The translations under genes were made by a program, and so were the position numbers. A stretch of DNA of 64,000 bases from positions 62,001 to 126,000 of the forward strand of contig NZ_NVQE01000014.1 in assembly GCF_002591975.1 (NCBI RefSeq), in the 5' to 3' direction. Under the pieces are notes generated by a model. It saw only the letters and a list, made by a program, of their open reading frames with translations. It had not been told where the DNA came from and did not search any database. Below, in pieces: positions 24,259-33,636 of the stretch. Position 1 is the first letter of the stretch. Every line of letters begins with the position of its first letter. Origin of the DNA: Mycobacterium neglectum (GTDB lineage: Bacteria; Actinomycetota; Actinomycetes; Mycobacteriales; Mycobacteriaceae).

Positions 24259-25212
24259 TCATGCCAGGACCTCAATGCGTTCCCACGGGATGCCGTCGAT
24301 TCGGCTGTAATCCCACAGCAGTTCGCGATGCTGGTAGATCGCGCCAGGCGAGTGGTCGGAGGCCGCGGTGTCGCGCTCGAACGCCACGCTCAGCGGGGCG
24401 CCGCCGTAGTCGACGATGTAGGCGCCATAGGTCTGCAATGCCTGGGCGACCGCCAGTCCCGCCAGGGTCAGATCGAGCGCGGAAATGTCGACGTCTGGGT
24501 CCAGGCGAATGCGAGCACCCTCGGGTATGCAGTCCGACCCGCGATACGTCCCGTCCGTCTTGACCGCCGGCGGCCGGAACACGCCGGCGCAGACGCTGTC
24601 ACTCTGCAGGGCCAGCGCATGCGGAATCACGCCGCGACGCATCTCGTCGATACGGATGACGCCGCCGAGCCGCGATGCTCCGGAGCCCGTACTGAACCCG
24701 TTGTCATGGGTGCCCCAGCCGGAGCCGTCGAGATCGTTGACCGCGCCGAAACTGGTCGTCCACCTCGTACCCTCACGTCGTGCCTGCCAGAATTCGAAGA
24801 TCAGACGTCTGTCATTGTCGACCACGACCATTGCCCCATCCGACCCCGGTGACGGTTCAGCGTCTTCGGGAATGGGCACCGAATATCCGGCGAAGGGGCA
24901 GGGACCCCAGTCGGTGATCCTGCACGAAACGGACGTGCGAGGCGCGTCGTCGTCTGCTTCATAGATCGGAATGGCGAATTCGACCAGGTTGGCGTACAGC
25001 CCGTCATCACGTGACAGCCGAGCGACAATCTGCGGGCTGTTGACGTCGACTGGCGCGTCGTGCGCCACGGGCGTCCGGAAGGGACTGTCCGTTGCGAAAG
25101 GCTGAATCCGATGGCGCGCGTTCGGGGGTTCCCTGAGACCGCATACCGTCAGGACCAGGTATGAGCAGAGCACGATGGCCAGCGCGGAACCGAGTCTGCG
25201 CGAGAAGGCCAT
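24259..25212 (-). CDS. secreted protein of unknown function in the polysaccharide operon
   Basis: A 317-residue protein with an N-terminal signal segment (about residues 5-25) ending in LTVCGL. The Cys could be lipidated, but Val at -1 is non-canonical. ATG 25212 has AGGAG eight bases upstream, better than the in-frame GTG nine bp earlier. The body has SDGAMVVVDNDRRLIFEFW, GWGTHDNGFSTGSGASRLGG, VIPHALAL and ALQTYGAYIVDYGG. I associate this pattern with an uncharacterised family of secreted bacterial proteins, from memory only. It could modify or cleave the polymer outside the cell, but no catalytic residues can be named. Confidence 0.75.
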   Translation of the reverse strand: MAFSRRLGSALAIVLCSYLVLTVCGLREPPNARHRIQPFATDSPFRTPVAHDAPVDVNSPQIVARLSRDDGLYANLVEFAIPIYEADDDAPRTSVSCRITDWGPCPFAGYSVPIPEDAEPSPGSDGAMVVVDNDRRLIFEFWQARREGTRWTTSFGAVNDLDGSGWGTHDNGFSTGSGASRLGGVIRIDEMRRGVIPHALALQSDSVCAGVFRPPAVKTDGTYRGSDCIPEGARIRLDPDVDISALDLTLAGLAVAQALQTYGAYIVDYGGAPLSVAFERDTAASDHSPGAIYQHRELLWDYSRIDGIPWERIEVLA

Positions 25213-25245
25213 GATGAGCACTCCTCACCCTGCGGATGTCTTGTC

Positions 25246-27228
25246 TCAATTCTTGCGCATGCGACGTCGCAGCAGAAGATAAGCACCCACCGCGACCACT
25301 GCCCCCGCGGCGAACGCCGATACCGTCGCTGCGGCTGAGTGCTTGGTCTCGTCGCGTTGGATCGTGGAGCCAACCGGTCGTAAGTCGTACAACGAGGCGA
25401 CATTGAACATCGCGAGGTTGGTTCTCGCGCGCTCCACCGCGAGGCGGAGGGATCCTCGGGCAGCCTGTGGGTCAGGGCTGGTGGCGGTGATCGTGACGAT
25501 CCCGCGCACGGTGTCGGCGACAGCGGCGACCCCAGGAGTGCCAGACGTCATCATTGCCGCGTATGTGGGTAAGACAACGTCGTAGCTGCGGACGTCGAGG
25601 GCATATGCGTATGCGTATTCGGTGGCGCCGGTGGGGAGCACCGTGACGCGCTGACTCGCGGTGTGCGTCCGGGTGGCAGTTGCGGTGAGGCATCCCGCGA
25701 CAACCACCAGTCCGACCAGGGCCGCTGCGCTCGCTTGAGCAGCGGTCCTGGTGCACTCTCGTAGGGGCTCCCGCCACTGGGTGCCGATATCCGTCGCGAT
25801 CGCACCCGCCAGCGCGAGGAGGATGCCGAAGGTCCGTAGATAGGACAGGTGGATGAAGATGCTCGCAACCGACCACCCGACCACCGCCGCCATCGCCGCG
25901 GCCGCCAGCGAACGCTCTACGACGTCGGACCGCAAAGCCAGTTGCGTCACTCGGATGGCGACGCACCCTGTGACTCCGATGACCAGCACCGCCCACCCGA
26001 TGAGTCCGACGACGCCGCTTTCGCTCGCCAACTGCGCGTACAGGTTGTGTGGGGCGGTGGTTGCGGGATTGATCACGGCCGTCGGTACTAAGCCCGAATA
26101 CCGGGCTACTTCCAACTCGAATCCGCCTGGGCCGAAACCGAATACGGGTCGGTCATCGAACATCGTCCAAGCGACCTCGCCCGCAGCCATTCGTGATGCC
26201 ACGGACAGATCGATGCTGTAAGACGGTCGCGATCCCCATACGTCGACGACCAAGGCGATCAGCCGGTTACCTATGCCGGGCACAAGCAACAACAGCACCA
26301 CGGCCGGCAGCATTCTGACCGCCACGCGCCAGGCCGATGGGCCACTGGCCAGGGTCCAAACGGTCAGCACGACCAGAGTGGCGATGAACGTTCCGCGGGA
26401 CTGCGTGAGGTAGATGCCGACCAGCAGCCCCAGCAGCGCCGCGGCCCAGCCGATCACGGCTCGTCCTCGGCCCGCCCGCGAGGCACGCACCATCAGTGCG
26501 CCGGCCAACGGTAAGCCCATGATGAGGTGGCGGCCCCAGAAGTTCGAGTCCGGCAGCGGACCCCCGAATCGCAGGGTGGTGACCAGCTCACCTTTGGCCT
26601 CGGTTACCGTCGCGAACCCGCCAAATGACATCGCTCCGTTGAAGATGACCTGGTTCAACAGGGTGAGCACACCGATCGTGGCAAGAGGTATCACGACCGC
26701 AGCCGCGACTGTCCATCGGCGTTGAGTCACCTGTATCAAGATCATGACGACAACGATGAACACGAAGTCGGTGCCCTGTTTCGTCATGAGGCTGAACGCC
26801 GCAGCGACGTCCTGAGCGCCGATCGAGGCCACGAACTGGGTCGTCAAGAAGGTCCCCACGAGCCCGATGAAAACGAGTGTCCACCGATTGAGGCGGCTCC
26901 TGGCGACCGGATCGAACAAAGCAATGCCCAGGGCGACCAGCCCGAGCAGGAGCGAGATACGGAACAGCGAGATGGGCCCCCGGGCACCGACCACCCCGCT
27001 GATGTTGGCCACCTCGCACACGACCATCGCGACCACGGTCCAGTGCGGTCGCCGCACGAGGTAGACCATCGCGACCATGGCTGCCGGCAGTAAGACGACG
27101 AGAACGAGCGGAGTCAGTCCGAGCACCGGCGAGAACGCAATGAGTACCGCCGCGCCGATGACCGCGCCGATGAGATAACTACTCGGTCGTGCCGACACGG
27201 CTACGTCGTCGGCCACGGCAGGTTTCAC
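25246..27228 (-). CDS. Wzy-like polymerase / O-antigen ligase with C-terminal Wzz-like extension
   Basis: A 660-residue membrane protein. About 12 helices occupy residues 15-510. A Wzy_C/ligase-like segment contains GIYLTQSRGTFIATLVVL and, in the large outer loop (about 340-410), RPVFGFGPGGFELEVARYSG and ATTAPHNLYAQLASESGVVG; the H-N-x-Y motif is typical of ligases and polymerases. After the helices, about 125 residues (VTVLPTGATEYAYAYALDV to PVGSTIQRDETK) and a final helix plus RRRMRKN look like the outer part and last membrane segment of a Wzz-type protein. It likely polymerises or transfers lipid-linked oligosaccharides outside the membrane. GTGA overlap couples it to the Wzz-like gene. 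Confidence 0.85.
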   Translation of the reverse strand: MKPAVADDVAVSARPSSYLIGAVIGAAVLIAFSPVLGLTPLVLVVLLPAAMVAMVYLVRRPHWTVVAMVVCEVANISGVVGARGPISLFRISLLLGLVALGIALFDPVARSRLNRWTLVFIGLVGTFLTTQFVASIGAQDVAAAFSLMTKQGTDFVFIVVVMILIQVTQRRWTVAAAVVIPLATIGVLTLLNQVIFNGAMSFGGFATVTEAKGELVTTLRFGGPLPDSNFWGRHLIMGLPLAGALMVRASRAGRGRAVIGWAAALLGLLVGIYLTQSRGTFIATLVVLTVWTLASGPSAWRVAVRMLPAVVLLLLVPGIGNRLIALVVDVWGSRPSYSIDLSVASRMAAGEVAWTMFDDRPVFGFGPGGFELEVARYSGLVPTAVINPATTAPHNLYAQLASESGVVGLIGWAVLVIGVTGCVAIRVTQLALRSDVVERSLAAAAMAAVVGWSVASIFIHLSYLRTFGILLALAGAIATDIGTQWREPLRECTRTAAQASAAALVGLVVVAGCLTATATRTHTASQRVTVLPTGATEYAYAYALDVRSYDVVLPTYAAMMTSGTPGVAAVADTVRGIVTITATSPDPQAARGSLRLAVERARTNLAMFNVASLYDLRPVGSTIQRDETKHSAAATVSAFAAGAVVAVGAYLLLRRRMRKN

Positions 27229-27908
27229 CGCGCGGGTGTCTCGGATGAAATCGGGGCGGTGTGGGCGGCCTTGTCAGCTTCGGGGGGCTGCCGCCTGGCG
27301 GCATGACTTGCCTGGTTCACGTGCTCGGGATCCCTGCGTTCGGCCCACCGGCTCGCGAGCAGCGCAACGCCGACTCCAAGCGCCAGCCCCGCGATCCCGG
27401 CCGTGCCGTAGGTTTGAACGCCGCCGGGACCCAGTCTCTGCGCACTGCCGGTGGCAGGCCTAATGACTTCCAGCCGGAATGGACCGGAGACAGCGATCGC
27501 CGGGGGGACAGCATCATTGAGGACCGAACTCAGGGCCGCCTCTGCGGTCTGGGGCGAATTCGCTTCGAGTGTGACCTCGATCAGCGTCGTGTCGCGGATG
27601 GGACCTGCGGTCAGACTCAGCTCGGAGGGGGGAACTCCGGCGGCGGCTGCAGCGGGCTGCAACCACGTGCCCTGGGCCAACACGATCGCCGCGGATCGCG
27701 TCGCTTGCCCGTTGTTGAGCACCTCCCAGAACTGGGCCGCCTCGCTGGTAGGTATGTAAGAAGCCGGCAACATCGCAAGCGTGGTCTGGGCGGCGAACCT
27801 CTTCGACTGCCCGAGCAGCACGAAAGCGATCGCCAGACCGATCAACATCCCGATGACCCCGAAGACGACCGCGACCATCCACCGCCGTCCGGAAAGCAAC
27901 TTGACCAC
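27225..27908 (-). CDS. Wzz-like polysaccharide chain-length/assembly protein
   Basis: A 227-residue protein with two membrane helices (about residues 10-32 and 163-185) enclosing an outer domain. That is the Wzz topology, though shorter than most Wzz proteins. The outer domain contains TLIEVTLEANSPQTAEAALSSVLND, as in actinobacterial Wzz-type proteins. The cytoplasmic tail (EHVNQASHAARRQPPEADK) carries no tyrosine-kinase domain and no Tyr cluster. The GTG start directly abuts the stop of the flippase gene, and its own stop overlaps the start of the Wzy-like gene. Confidence 0.78.
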   Translation of the reverse strand: MVKLLSGRRWMVAVVFGVIGMLIGLAIAFVLLGQSKRFAAQTTLAMLPASYIPTSEAAQFWEVLNNGQATRSAAIVLAQGTWLQPAAAAAGVPPSELSLTAGPIRDTTLIEVTLEANSPQTAEAALSSVLNDAVPPAIAVSGPFRLEVIRPATGSAQRLGPGGVQTYGTAGIAGLALGVGVALLASRWAERRDPEHVNQASHAARRQPPEADKAAHTAPISSETPAR

Positions 27909-29456
27909 TTATGTGTCCTTTCCCGACTCGGGCGCGACGACAGTACCCGCAGCCGACCGCCGCAGTGAGCGAACCGATGATAGTCCCTGGTCATAGAGCC
28001 CGCGCGCGGTCAGCCGCAGCACCAATAGATAGGACACTAACCCTGCGGGGAGGGCAAGGCTCAGCTGAACGGGTGCCGGCCAGCCACCCGTGGCGTATGT
28101 GACCCCCATCATCACCACGGCCATGGCGGCCGCCGCGGGCATCGGACGCAGTGTCGCGCGGACGAACTGCGTCAACGCCAACCCCGTCACCGCTCGTACC
28201 AACACCATGTTTGCCACCAACGGCACCAGCTCGACGATTAGCAGCACTACGGCGACCATCAGGATGCTGTGGCCGGCCGCCCACCACATCGGCCAAATCA
28301 GTAGCGCGAGCTTCACCGCACCGGTCGCTGTCAGAAGCCCGGGACGTCCGATGGCCTTGAACACGTCGCCGGCGTGATAGGAGGCGGAATGGACGAGGCC
28401 GTACATGGCCAGGACGGCCAACACCGGAGCGGCATCAGCGTAGGCCGGCCCGTAGAGGGTGCCTATCACCGCCGGCGCCGCCGCCGCCAGCGCGACACAG
28501 ATCGGCGCGGTCAGGGGCACGACGATCGTCACGACCTGCAGATAGTGCTCACCGACGCGGCGGCGGTCCCGTTGGAGCCGGGACAGAGAGCTGAACAGTA
28601 CTTCGCTGATCACGATGCACAGGTTGAGCACGAGCAAGTCGGGGATCCGGAATGCCAGGGTGTACAACCCAAGCGCGGTGTCGCCGAGCCGGATACCCAC
28701 GACTGCGTAGTCGACGTTGGCGATGCCGAATGCAAGAAGGGTGACTCCGGTGACGGACAACCCGTAGCCGAGGAGTTGCCGGGCCTCGTGCCGGTCGAAG
28801 CCACAGACCACAGGCGTGCGGGCGACCCACCAGTACAGCGCTGTGAGCGCCACGGTGCCTACGAGCTGACCGTAGACGAGACTCCACACGCCAAAACCGT
28901 TGGCGGCCAACGTGATCGTCAGGGCTGCCTTGATGACGGCGGCGATGAACTCCGGCCAGAGCCTGCTCTTGAAGTCCAGCCGTCGGCGCAGCAGCGCAGC
29001 GGGTAGGACGCCAAACGCGGAGATGGTGACGGCGATGGCGAGAACACGCACCATGTTGGTGAGTTCGGGCTGGTTGAGCATGGATGCCGGCAGGGGCGCC
29101 GCAATCGCGAGTCCCGCACCTGCCAGGAGGCCCGTCACGATGACGAGTGTCAATCCCGTTGGGGCGAATCGCTTCCACGAACCGGGGCTCTGCACGAGTG
29201 CGGCGCCGACGCCGAGGTCTTTGAGGTAGTCGAAGAAGTTGATGATCAACAGGGCAAGCGCGAACAAACCGAAATCTGCGGGGTCAAGCAGCCGGGCCAC
29301 GATGACCGTGGTGATGAGCGCAGAGCTCTTACTGAGACCGAAGACCAAGTAATTCCAGAGGGCCTGGCGCCCGGTAGGTGGCGCAACCAACGACGCTGAC
29401 TCGGCGACGTCCGTGACGCCTTCGTCGTGCGGCGGTGGCTTCCTCCTGAATCTCAT
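27909..29456 (-). CDS. Wzx-type polysaccharide flippase (MOP superfamily)
   Basis: A 515-residue protein with about 14 membrane helices between residues 30 and 490. Typical WzxC/polysaccharide-export residues are WNYLVFGLSKSSALITTVIVARLLDPADFGLFALA near the N-terminus, PAALLRRRLDFKSRLW, and the paired helices ending in VLAMYGLVHSASYHAGDVFKAIGRP. Such proteins flip undecaprenyl-linked repeat units across the inner membrane. Position directly before the Wzz-like and Wzy-like genes supports a Wzx/Wzy pathway. The N-terminal 25 residues are hydrophilic. Confidence 0.9.
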   Translation of the reverse strand: MRFRRKPPPHDEGVTDVAESASLVAPPTGRQALWNYLVFGLSKSSALITTVIVARLLDPADFGLFALALLIINFFDYLKDLGVGAALVQSPGSWKRFAPTGLTLVIVTGLLAGAGLAIAAPLPASMLNQPELTNMVRVLAIAVTISAFGVLPAALLRRRLDFKSRLWPEFIAAVIKAALTITLAANGFGVWSLVYGQLVGTVALTALYWWVARTPVVCGFDRHEARQLLGYGLSVTGVTLLAFGIANVDYAVVGIRLGDTALGLYTLAFRIPDLLVLNLCIVISEVLFSSLSRLQRDRRRVGEHYLQVVTIVVPLTAPICVALAAAAPAVIGTLYGPAYADAAPVLAVLAMYGLVHSASYHAGDVFKAIGRPGLLTATGAVKLALLIWPMWWAAGHSILMVAVVLLIVELVPLVANMVLVRAVTGLALTQFVRATLRPMPAAAAMAVVMMGVTYATGGWPAPVQLSLALPAGLVSYLLVLRLTARGLYDQGLSSVRSLRRSAAGTVVAPESGKDT

Positions 29457-29528
29457 CGGGCGCCGGATATCACGTCATGACGACGCGAGGTCACCAGCAC
29501 CGTGAAATCGCCCGTGCCAGTTGACGGC

Positions 29529-30437
29529 TCAGCGTGATGCAAACAGATAGTCACGGGCCCAGGGGCGGGGATCGTCATCCCGACGTCGCACGGTGAACCC
29601 CGCGTCCACCAACAATGTGTTCACAGCGTCCTTGGTTCGGTACTGATCGTCACCGGTCTCTTCTGCCAGAAAATCATGACATCCGATGGCCGCGTTGCGT
29701 ATCAGCGGAAGCACTTCTGAGGCCCCTTGCAGTGCCGGCAGCTCCGCGCCTTCGATATTCATCTTGAGGAAGTCAATGCGATCCAGGTTGTACCTGCGCA
29801 CCAGATCCGGGAGCGTCAGTGCCGGGACTACGATGCCCTCGGAGCCGATCCTGTTCTCGTAACTGACCTCTGTCGGAAGGTCGCTGATCATGACGGGAGT
29901 GTCGGAATCCATGATGGCCGCGTGCAGCAACTCGACGTTGCGGACATCATTGAGCTGGCACGCACGCTTCAGAGTCTCGAACGTCGCGGGATGAGCTTCT
30001 ACCACAATGACTTTGCCCGAGGCTTCCACCCAACGCGAGAACGGCAGCGTCTCCGTTCCGATTCCGGCACCGATGTCGAGAACCACGTCGCCCGGTTTGA
30101 CTGTGTAGTCACGCAGGAACACGTCGTGGGTGAAAGCCTGGCATTCCTCGATGCTCATACCCTGTAGGCGCTCAGGTAACGGCATGACACCCGCGGGCGT
30201 GCGCTTGGACCACAGACCGCACGCGCGGTCGTAGATGAATCGTGCCTGCTCCCCAGCGGCTTTCGCGCGCAGGTTGGCCATGATGCCGATCAACGGCCGG
30301 CCAGGTCTATGGTCAAGCGCGCGATAGACAACGTGCTTGAGCGCCACCCCGAGACCATACATCGCGATCGACCTGTGGCACGGCCCATTGCTGAACCCTC
30401 CAAAATCTTCGTGCGTGGCGGGGACACGTGATTTCAT
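29529..30437 (-). CDS. FkbM-family SAM-dependent methyltransferase
   Basis: A 302-residue protein. The SAM-binding motif is DVVLDIGAGIGTETLPFSRWV; acidic motif II is IVVEAHPATFETLKRA; and IDFLKMNIEGAELPALQGA is the FkbM hallmark. Members O-methylate sugars, polyketides or nucleotides; here a sugar of the repeat unit is the likely target. The first 25 residues do not look like the family, and an in-frame ATG at 30362 is a possible true start. That would widen the very short 37-bp gap to divergent galE. It leads the seven-gene minus-strand operon running to 20675. Confidence 0.88.
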   Translation of the reverse strand: MKSRVPATHEDFGGFSNGPCHRSIAMYGLGVALKHVVYRALDHRPGRPLIGIMANLRAKAAGEQARFIYDRACGLWSKRTPAGVMPLPERLQGMSIEECQAFTHDVFLRDYTVKPGDVVLDIGAGIGTETLPFSRWVEASGKVIVVEAHPATFETLKRACQLNDVRNVELLHAAIMDSDTPVMISDLPTEVSYENRIGSEGIVVPALTLPDLVRRYNLDRIDFLKMNIEGAELPALQGASEVLPLIRNAAIGCHDFLAEETGDDQYRTKDAVNTLLVDAGFTVRRRDDDPRPWARDYLFASR

Positions 30438-30474
30438 GCTTGAGGAGTGCGGCGTCTGACGTAGGAGTTTCGCA

Positions 30475-31443
30475 GTGAGGGTACTCGTTACGGGTGGAGC
30501 AGGTTATATCGGAGCGCACGTCGCGAGGGCCTTACACGGGAGTGGGCACGACGTCGGGGTGATCGACGACTTCTCTACAGGCGAGCGTCGCCGTCTGGCC
30601 GCCCACACCCAGGTCTTCAAAGGCTCTGTGCTGGACACCGGGTTCGTCAAGACGTCCCTACGCGACTTCGCTGCGGACGCCGTGGTGCACATCGCGGCCA
30701 AGAAAGCCGTCGACGAATCCGTCGCCAACCCGCTCTTCTACTACCGCGAAAACGTCACGGGTATGCAGAGTGTGCTCGAGGCGATGGTCGGAGCCGGAAC
30801 ACGCCGCATCTTGTTTTCGTCAAGCGCCGCGGTGTACGGAGAGCGCGTCGCGAGTCCGGTGACAGAAGAAACACCCACCATTCCGTCGTCTCCCTATGGT
30901 TGGACGAAACTGATCGGTGAACAGATCATCTCCGATGTCGCGGCGGCGCACGGATTGAGCTGGTCGGCACTTCGTTACTTCAATGTGGCCGGTGCGGCGG
31001 CATCCGAACTGGCTGACCGCGGCGAGAACAACCTCATACCGAAGGTCTTTCGGGCGATCAGTTCGGATGTACACCCGAAGGTGTTCGGCGACGACTATCC
31101 GACCCCGGATGGTTCGTGTATTCGTGACTACATCCATGTCGAGGATGTTGCCGACGCCCACGCGACCGTACTGAATCAGATGGCGGCCACCGACATGACC
31201 GCTGTTTACAACATCGGAACAGGTACGGGGACCAGCGTCCTCGAGATCATGGCCGCGGTGCGGCAGGTCACCGGCAGGCATTTCGATTACGACGTCATCG
31301 GGCGGCGTCCCGGGGATCCGCCGGACGTGGTGGCCGATCCGGCGAAGATCCGCCTCGAGCTCGGTTGGGAATCTCGCCGCGATCTCCACGACACCGTGCA
31401 CAGTGCCTGGCAAGCATGGACCGACCTCACTTCAAGGCCGTAA
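30475..31443 (+). CDS. galE: UDP-glucose 4-epimerase-like nucleotide-sugar epimerase
   Basis: A 322-residue extended SDR with a GTG start. NAD-binding GGAGYIGAH is at 7-15; DDFSTGERRRL is typical of GalE. The catalytic pair is Tyr141/Lys145 (YGWTK) with Ser116/117 (FSSSAAVYG). It should interconvert UDP-Glc and UDP-Gal or the N-acetylated forms and so supply sugars for the glycosyltransferases around it. It is divergent from the methyltransferase gene with a 37-bp gap and starts a plus-strand group with the BcsB-like and phosphatase-like genes. The exact nucleotide sugar is not determined. Confidence 0.88.
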   Translation: MRVLVTGGAGYIGAHVARALHGSGHDVGVIDDFSTGERRRLAAHTQVFKGSVLDTGFVKTSLRDFAADAVVHIAAKKAVDESVANPLFYYRENVTGMQSVLEAMVGAGTRRILFSSSAAVYGERVASPVTEETPTIPSSPYGWTKLIGEQIISDVAAAHGLSWSALRYFNVAGAAASELADRGENNLIPKVFRAISSDVHPKVFGDDYPTPDGSCIRDYIHVEDVADAHATVLNQMAATDMTAVYNIGTGTGTSVLEIMAAVRQVTGRHFDYDVIGRRPGDPPDVVADPAKIRLELGWESRRDLHDTVHSAWQAWTDLTSRP

Positions 31444-31540
31444 CCTGAGTTGGTCCGTCACGTGAACATCCGAACTCCTCTGTTTAACCCTCGGTGCCGT
31501 TAATATCAGTCGACTCGGCGTCTGTAGGAAGGCAGTGTTG

Positions 31541-33532
31541 ATGCGGCGGATATCCCGATCGTTCGTCGCGGTCGTGTGCATGGTTGCGGCAGCCGCCATC
31601 GGCCCTGTCGGTCCGGCGGTCGGTCAGCCCCCCGGCGATGCCCCCCCGGTGATCACCATCGGCTGGCAACAACTTGGCATCAACCCCCAGGTGGCACTGG
31701 TGGGTGACGACATGACGCAGAAGATCGTGATACCCGTACCTGAGGGACTTCAGCCGATCGCGATGACCGGGGTGATTGAATCCGTCAGCAATATTCCATC
31801 GGGAGTCATCCAAGCCCAGACCACCGACGGTCGGCCGGTGGGTGCGATCCCGATACCCATTCTCGCGGCAGGTCAGCCGCCCGTGGGATTCAGTCTCGAC
31901 ATCGCCTCAGCGCCGGTCGTTCGCCGTGAGATTCAACTGAACCTGATCCTGCAGGTGGACGCCGACACTGTCTGCAGGCCGATACCGATGCTGGTCATGG
32001 GAAATATCAGTGTGTCCTACGCCGGGGGCGCCCAGTCGCCCCAGACCATCGAACAGTTCCTTCCCGTCATCGCGCCCGTTGTCGACCTCTACGTCGATCC
32101 GGCACCCACCGACGCCGAGAAGATCACGACACTGCGCCTGGTCGCGGCGGTGTCCAAGTACTACCAACCGGCGAAAGTCACGATGAATGTGCGCCCGCTG
32201 CCCCGGACGGCGCCAGGACCACCGCCGGATCGTGATGGCGCCGCGCGCGGAATCGTCATCCGTGATGTCGACGAGCCCAAGCCGGGCGTGCAACTGGTCA
32301 CCGATGCCGGTGGGCCGTTTCTGGTCTTCACCGGACGCGGCGAGGCCCTCGCAAGGCAAGCCGGCCTGTTCCGGGATGACCTACAGAAACTGGCACAGGC
32401 CAACAGTTTCGCAATCGAATCCGCTGCATCCGAAACGGACGAAAAGACCGCGAAGGCAACATTCGGGGAGCTTCTCCTAGGCGGCAGTACGACCGTTTTG
32501 GGCGAGAACTACATCTATCTGAGCTTAGCTCGCGCCCTGGCCGCGGCCACCAAACCGGGCATCGTCGACGTCCATCTGCTCGCGAACTACACGCCGCTGG
32601 ACGAAGACGAGAAGGGAACGATGATCGTCGCCGTGGGCGACCTGGTGCTCACCACCGTCCGGCTGGACGCCTCTGGCCGAGTGGACAGCAACTTCTCCAT
32701 CCCGGCCGATCTCGCGGCGCGCAACCAAGACGTGACCGTCACTGTGAGATATGAACCCGGCCCCGGTTGTACCCCGCTGACCCTGCCGATGAACTTCGAT
32801 ATCGACCCGATGTCCACCGCGATAGTTCGGCGTGGCGGTGAGGTGTCGATGGGAGGCTTTTCGGCGCTGCCCCAAGGTTTCATTCCGAAGTTCCAAGTCG
32901 CATTCGATGGAAGTGACCCGGACGAACTCGCGCATGCGGCGACGATCATCGAACTCATCCAACGGCTTTCATCGACCGCGATGCTGCCCGAGCTGGTCAG
33001 TCTCGAACAGGCCGCCCAGAGCGACACCAGCGCACTCATCATCGCCAGTGCTGAGTCGGTGCAGCGAAACGACCTGGACCCGCCGATTGCTCCACAAGGC
33101 GACAACCTGTCACAAGTCGATCTCCCGTCTTCGACCGTCATCGACATCGACACCGGGCTGGCTGCCCTCCAGAGCTATGCGCAGAACAACCGGACGGTCG
33201 TCCTGCTGACCGCATCAGGTCCGTGGACTCTCGCGGCGCCACTATTCGGCTATGTCGCAGGCCTTCCTGAGGGTTGGCGCGAGCTGACCGGCGACGTACT
33301 GGTGGTCGGACAGGGCGCCGACCCGCAAAACTTCACCGTGAGGTCCGATGGTCCGACGATGGCAGGGGTTCCGTCCCCCGCGGATGTCGACGTTCACCAG
33401 GATTCCCGCGGCTGGTACGAGTGGACCTTGCTCGGCGCGGGAGTACTCGTCGTGCTGGCCGTCATAGGGGGAGCAATTGCCTTGCTGAGACGGCGATCTC
33501 GTCCCATCGCCAGCGCGGAAACTCAGCCCTGA
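31541..33532 (+). CDS. BcsB-like secreted, C-terminally anchored protein (module A)
   Basis: A 663-residue protein with a signal peptide (about 1-27, cut near AVGQ-PP) and one C-terminal helix (about 625-650) followed by RRRSRP. It resembles BcsB, the periplasmic partner of bacterial cellulose synthase, in size, alternating beta-domains and anchor. The N-terminal block IGWQQLGINPQVALVGDD and VPEGLQPIAMTGVIESVSN is shared with the module B protein at 38374. ATG 31541 has AGGAAGG at good spacing; a GTG 6 bp earlier does not. No BcsA-type synthase lies beside it. It may guide a polymer through the envelope, which is inference. Confidence 0.78.
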   Translation: MRRISRSFVAVVCMVAAAAIGPVGPAVGQPPGDAPPVITIGWQQLGINPQVALVGDDMTQKIVIPVPEGLQPIAMTGVIESVSNIPSGVIQAQTTDGRPVGAIPIPILAAGQPPVGFSLDIASAPVVRREIQLNLILQVDADTVCRPIPMLVMGNISVSYAGGAQSPQTIEQFLPVIAPVVDLYVDPAPTDAEKITTLRLVAAVSKYYQPAKVTMNVRPLPRTAPGPPPDRDGAARGIVIRDVDEPKPGVQLVTDAGGPFLVFTGRGEALARQAGLFRDDLQKLAQANSFAIESAASETDEKTAKATFGELLLGGSTTVLGENYIYLSLARALAAATKPGIVDVHLLANYTPLDEDEKGTMIVAVGDLVLTTVRLDASGRVDSNFSIPADLAARNQDVTVTVRYEPGPGCTPLTLPMNFDIDPMSTAIVRRGGEVSMGGFSALPQGFIPKFQVAFDGSDPDELAHAATIIELIQRLSSTAMLPELVSLEQAAQSDTSALIIASAESVQRNDLDPPIAPQGDNLSQVDLPSSTVIDIDTGLAALQSYAQNNRTVVLLTASGPWTLAAPLFGYVAGLPEGWRELTGDVLVVGQGADPQNFTVRSDGPTMAGVPSPADVDVHQDSRGWYEWTLLGAGVLVVLAVIGGAIALLRRRSRPIASAETQP

Positions 33533-33636
33533 GCACTAAAGCCCTGGTGAGGTTGCGCAAAACGGGCAGATCGCGGCGGCCGGCGCGGCCGACTCGTAGT
33601 ATCTTCTCGACTATTTCTTGAAGCGGGGAGCGGTCT

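Noticed and set aside
25600..25622. Short ATGCGT repeats in the Wzy-like gene, possible phase variation
   Set aside because: Only two to three 6-bp units, in frame, so slippage would not switch the gene.
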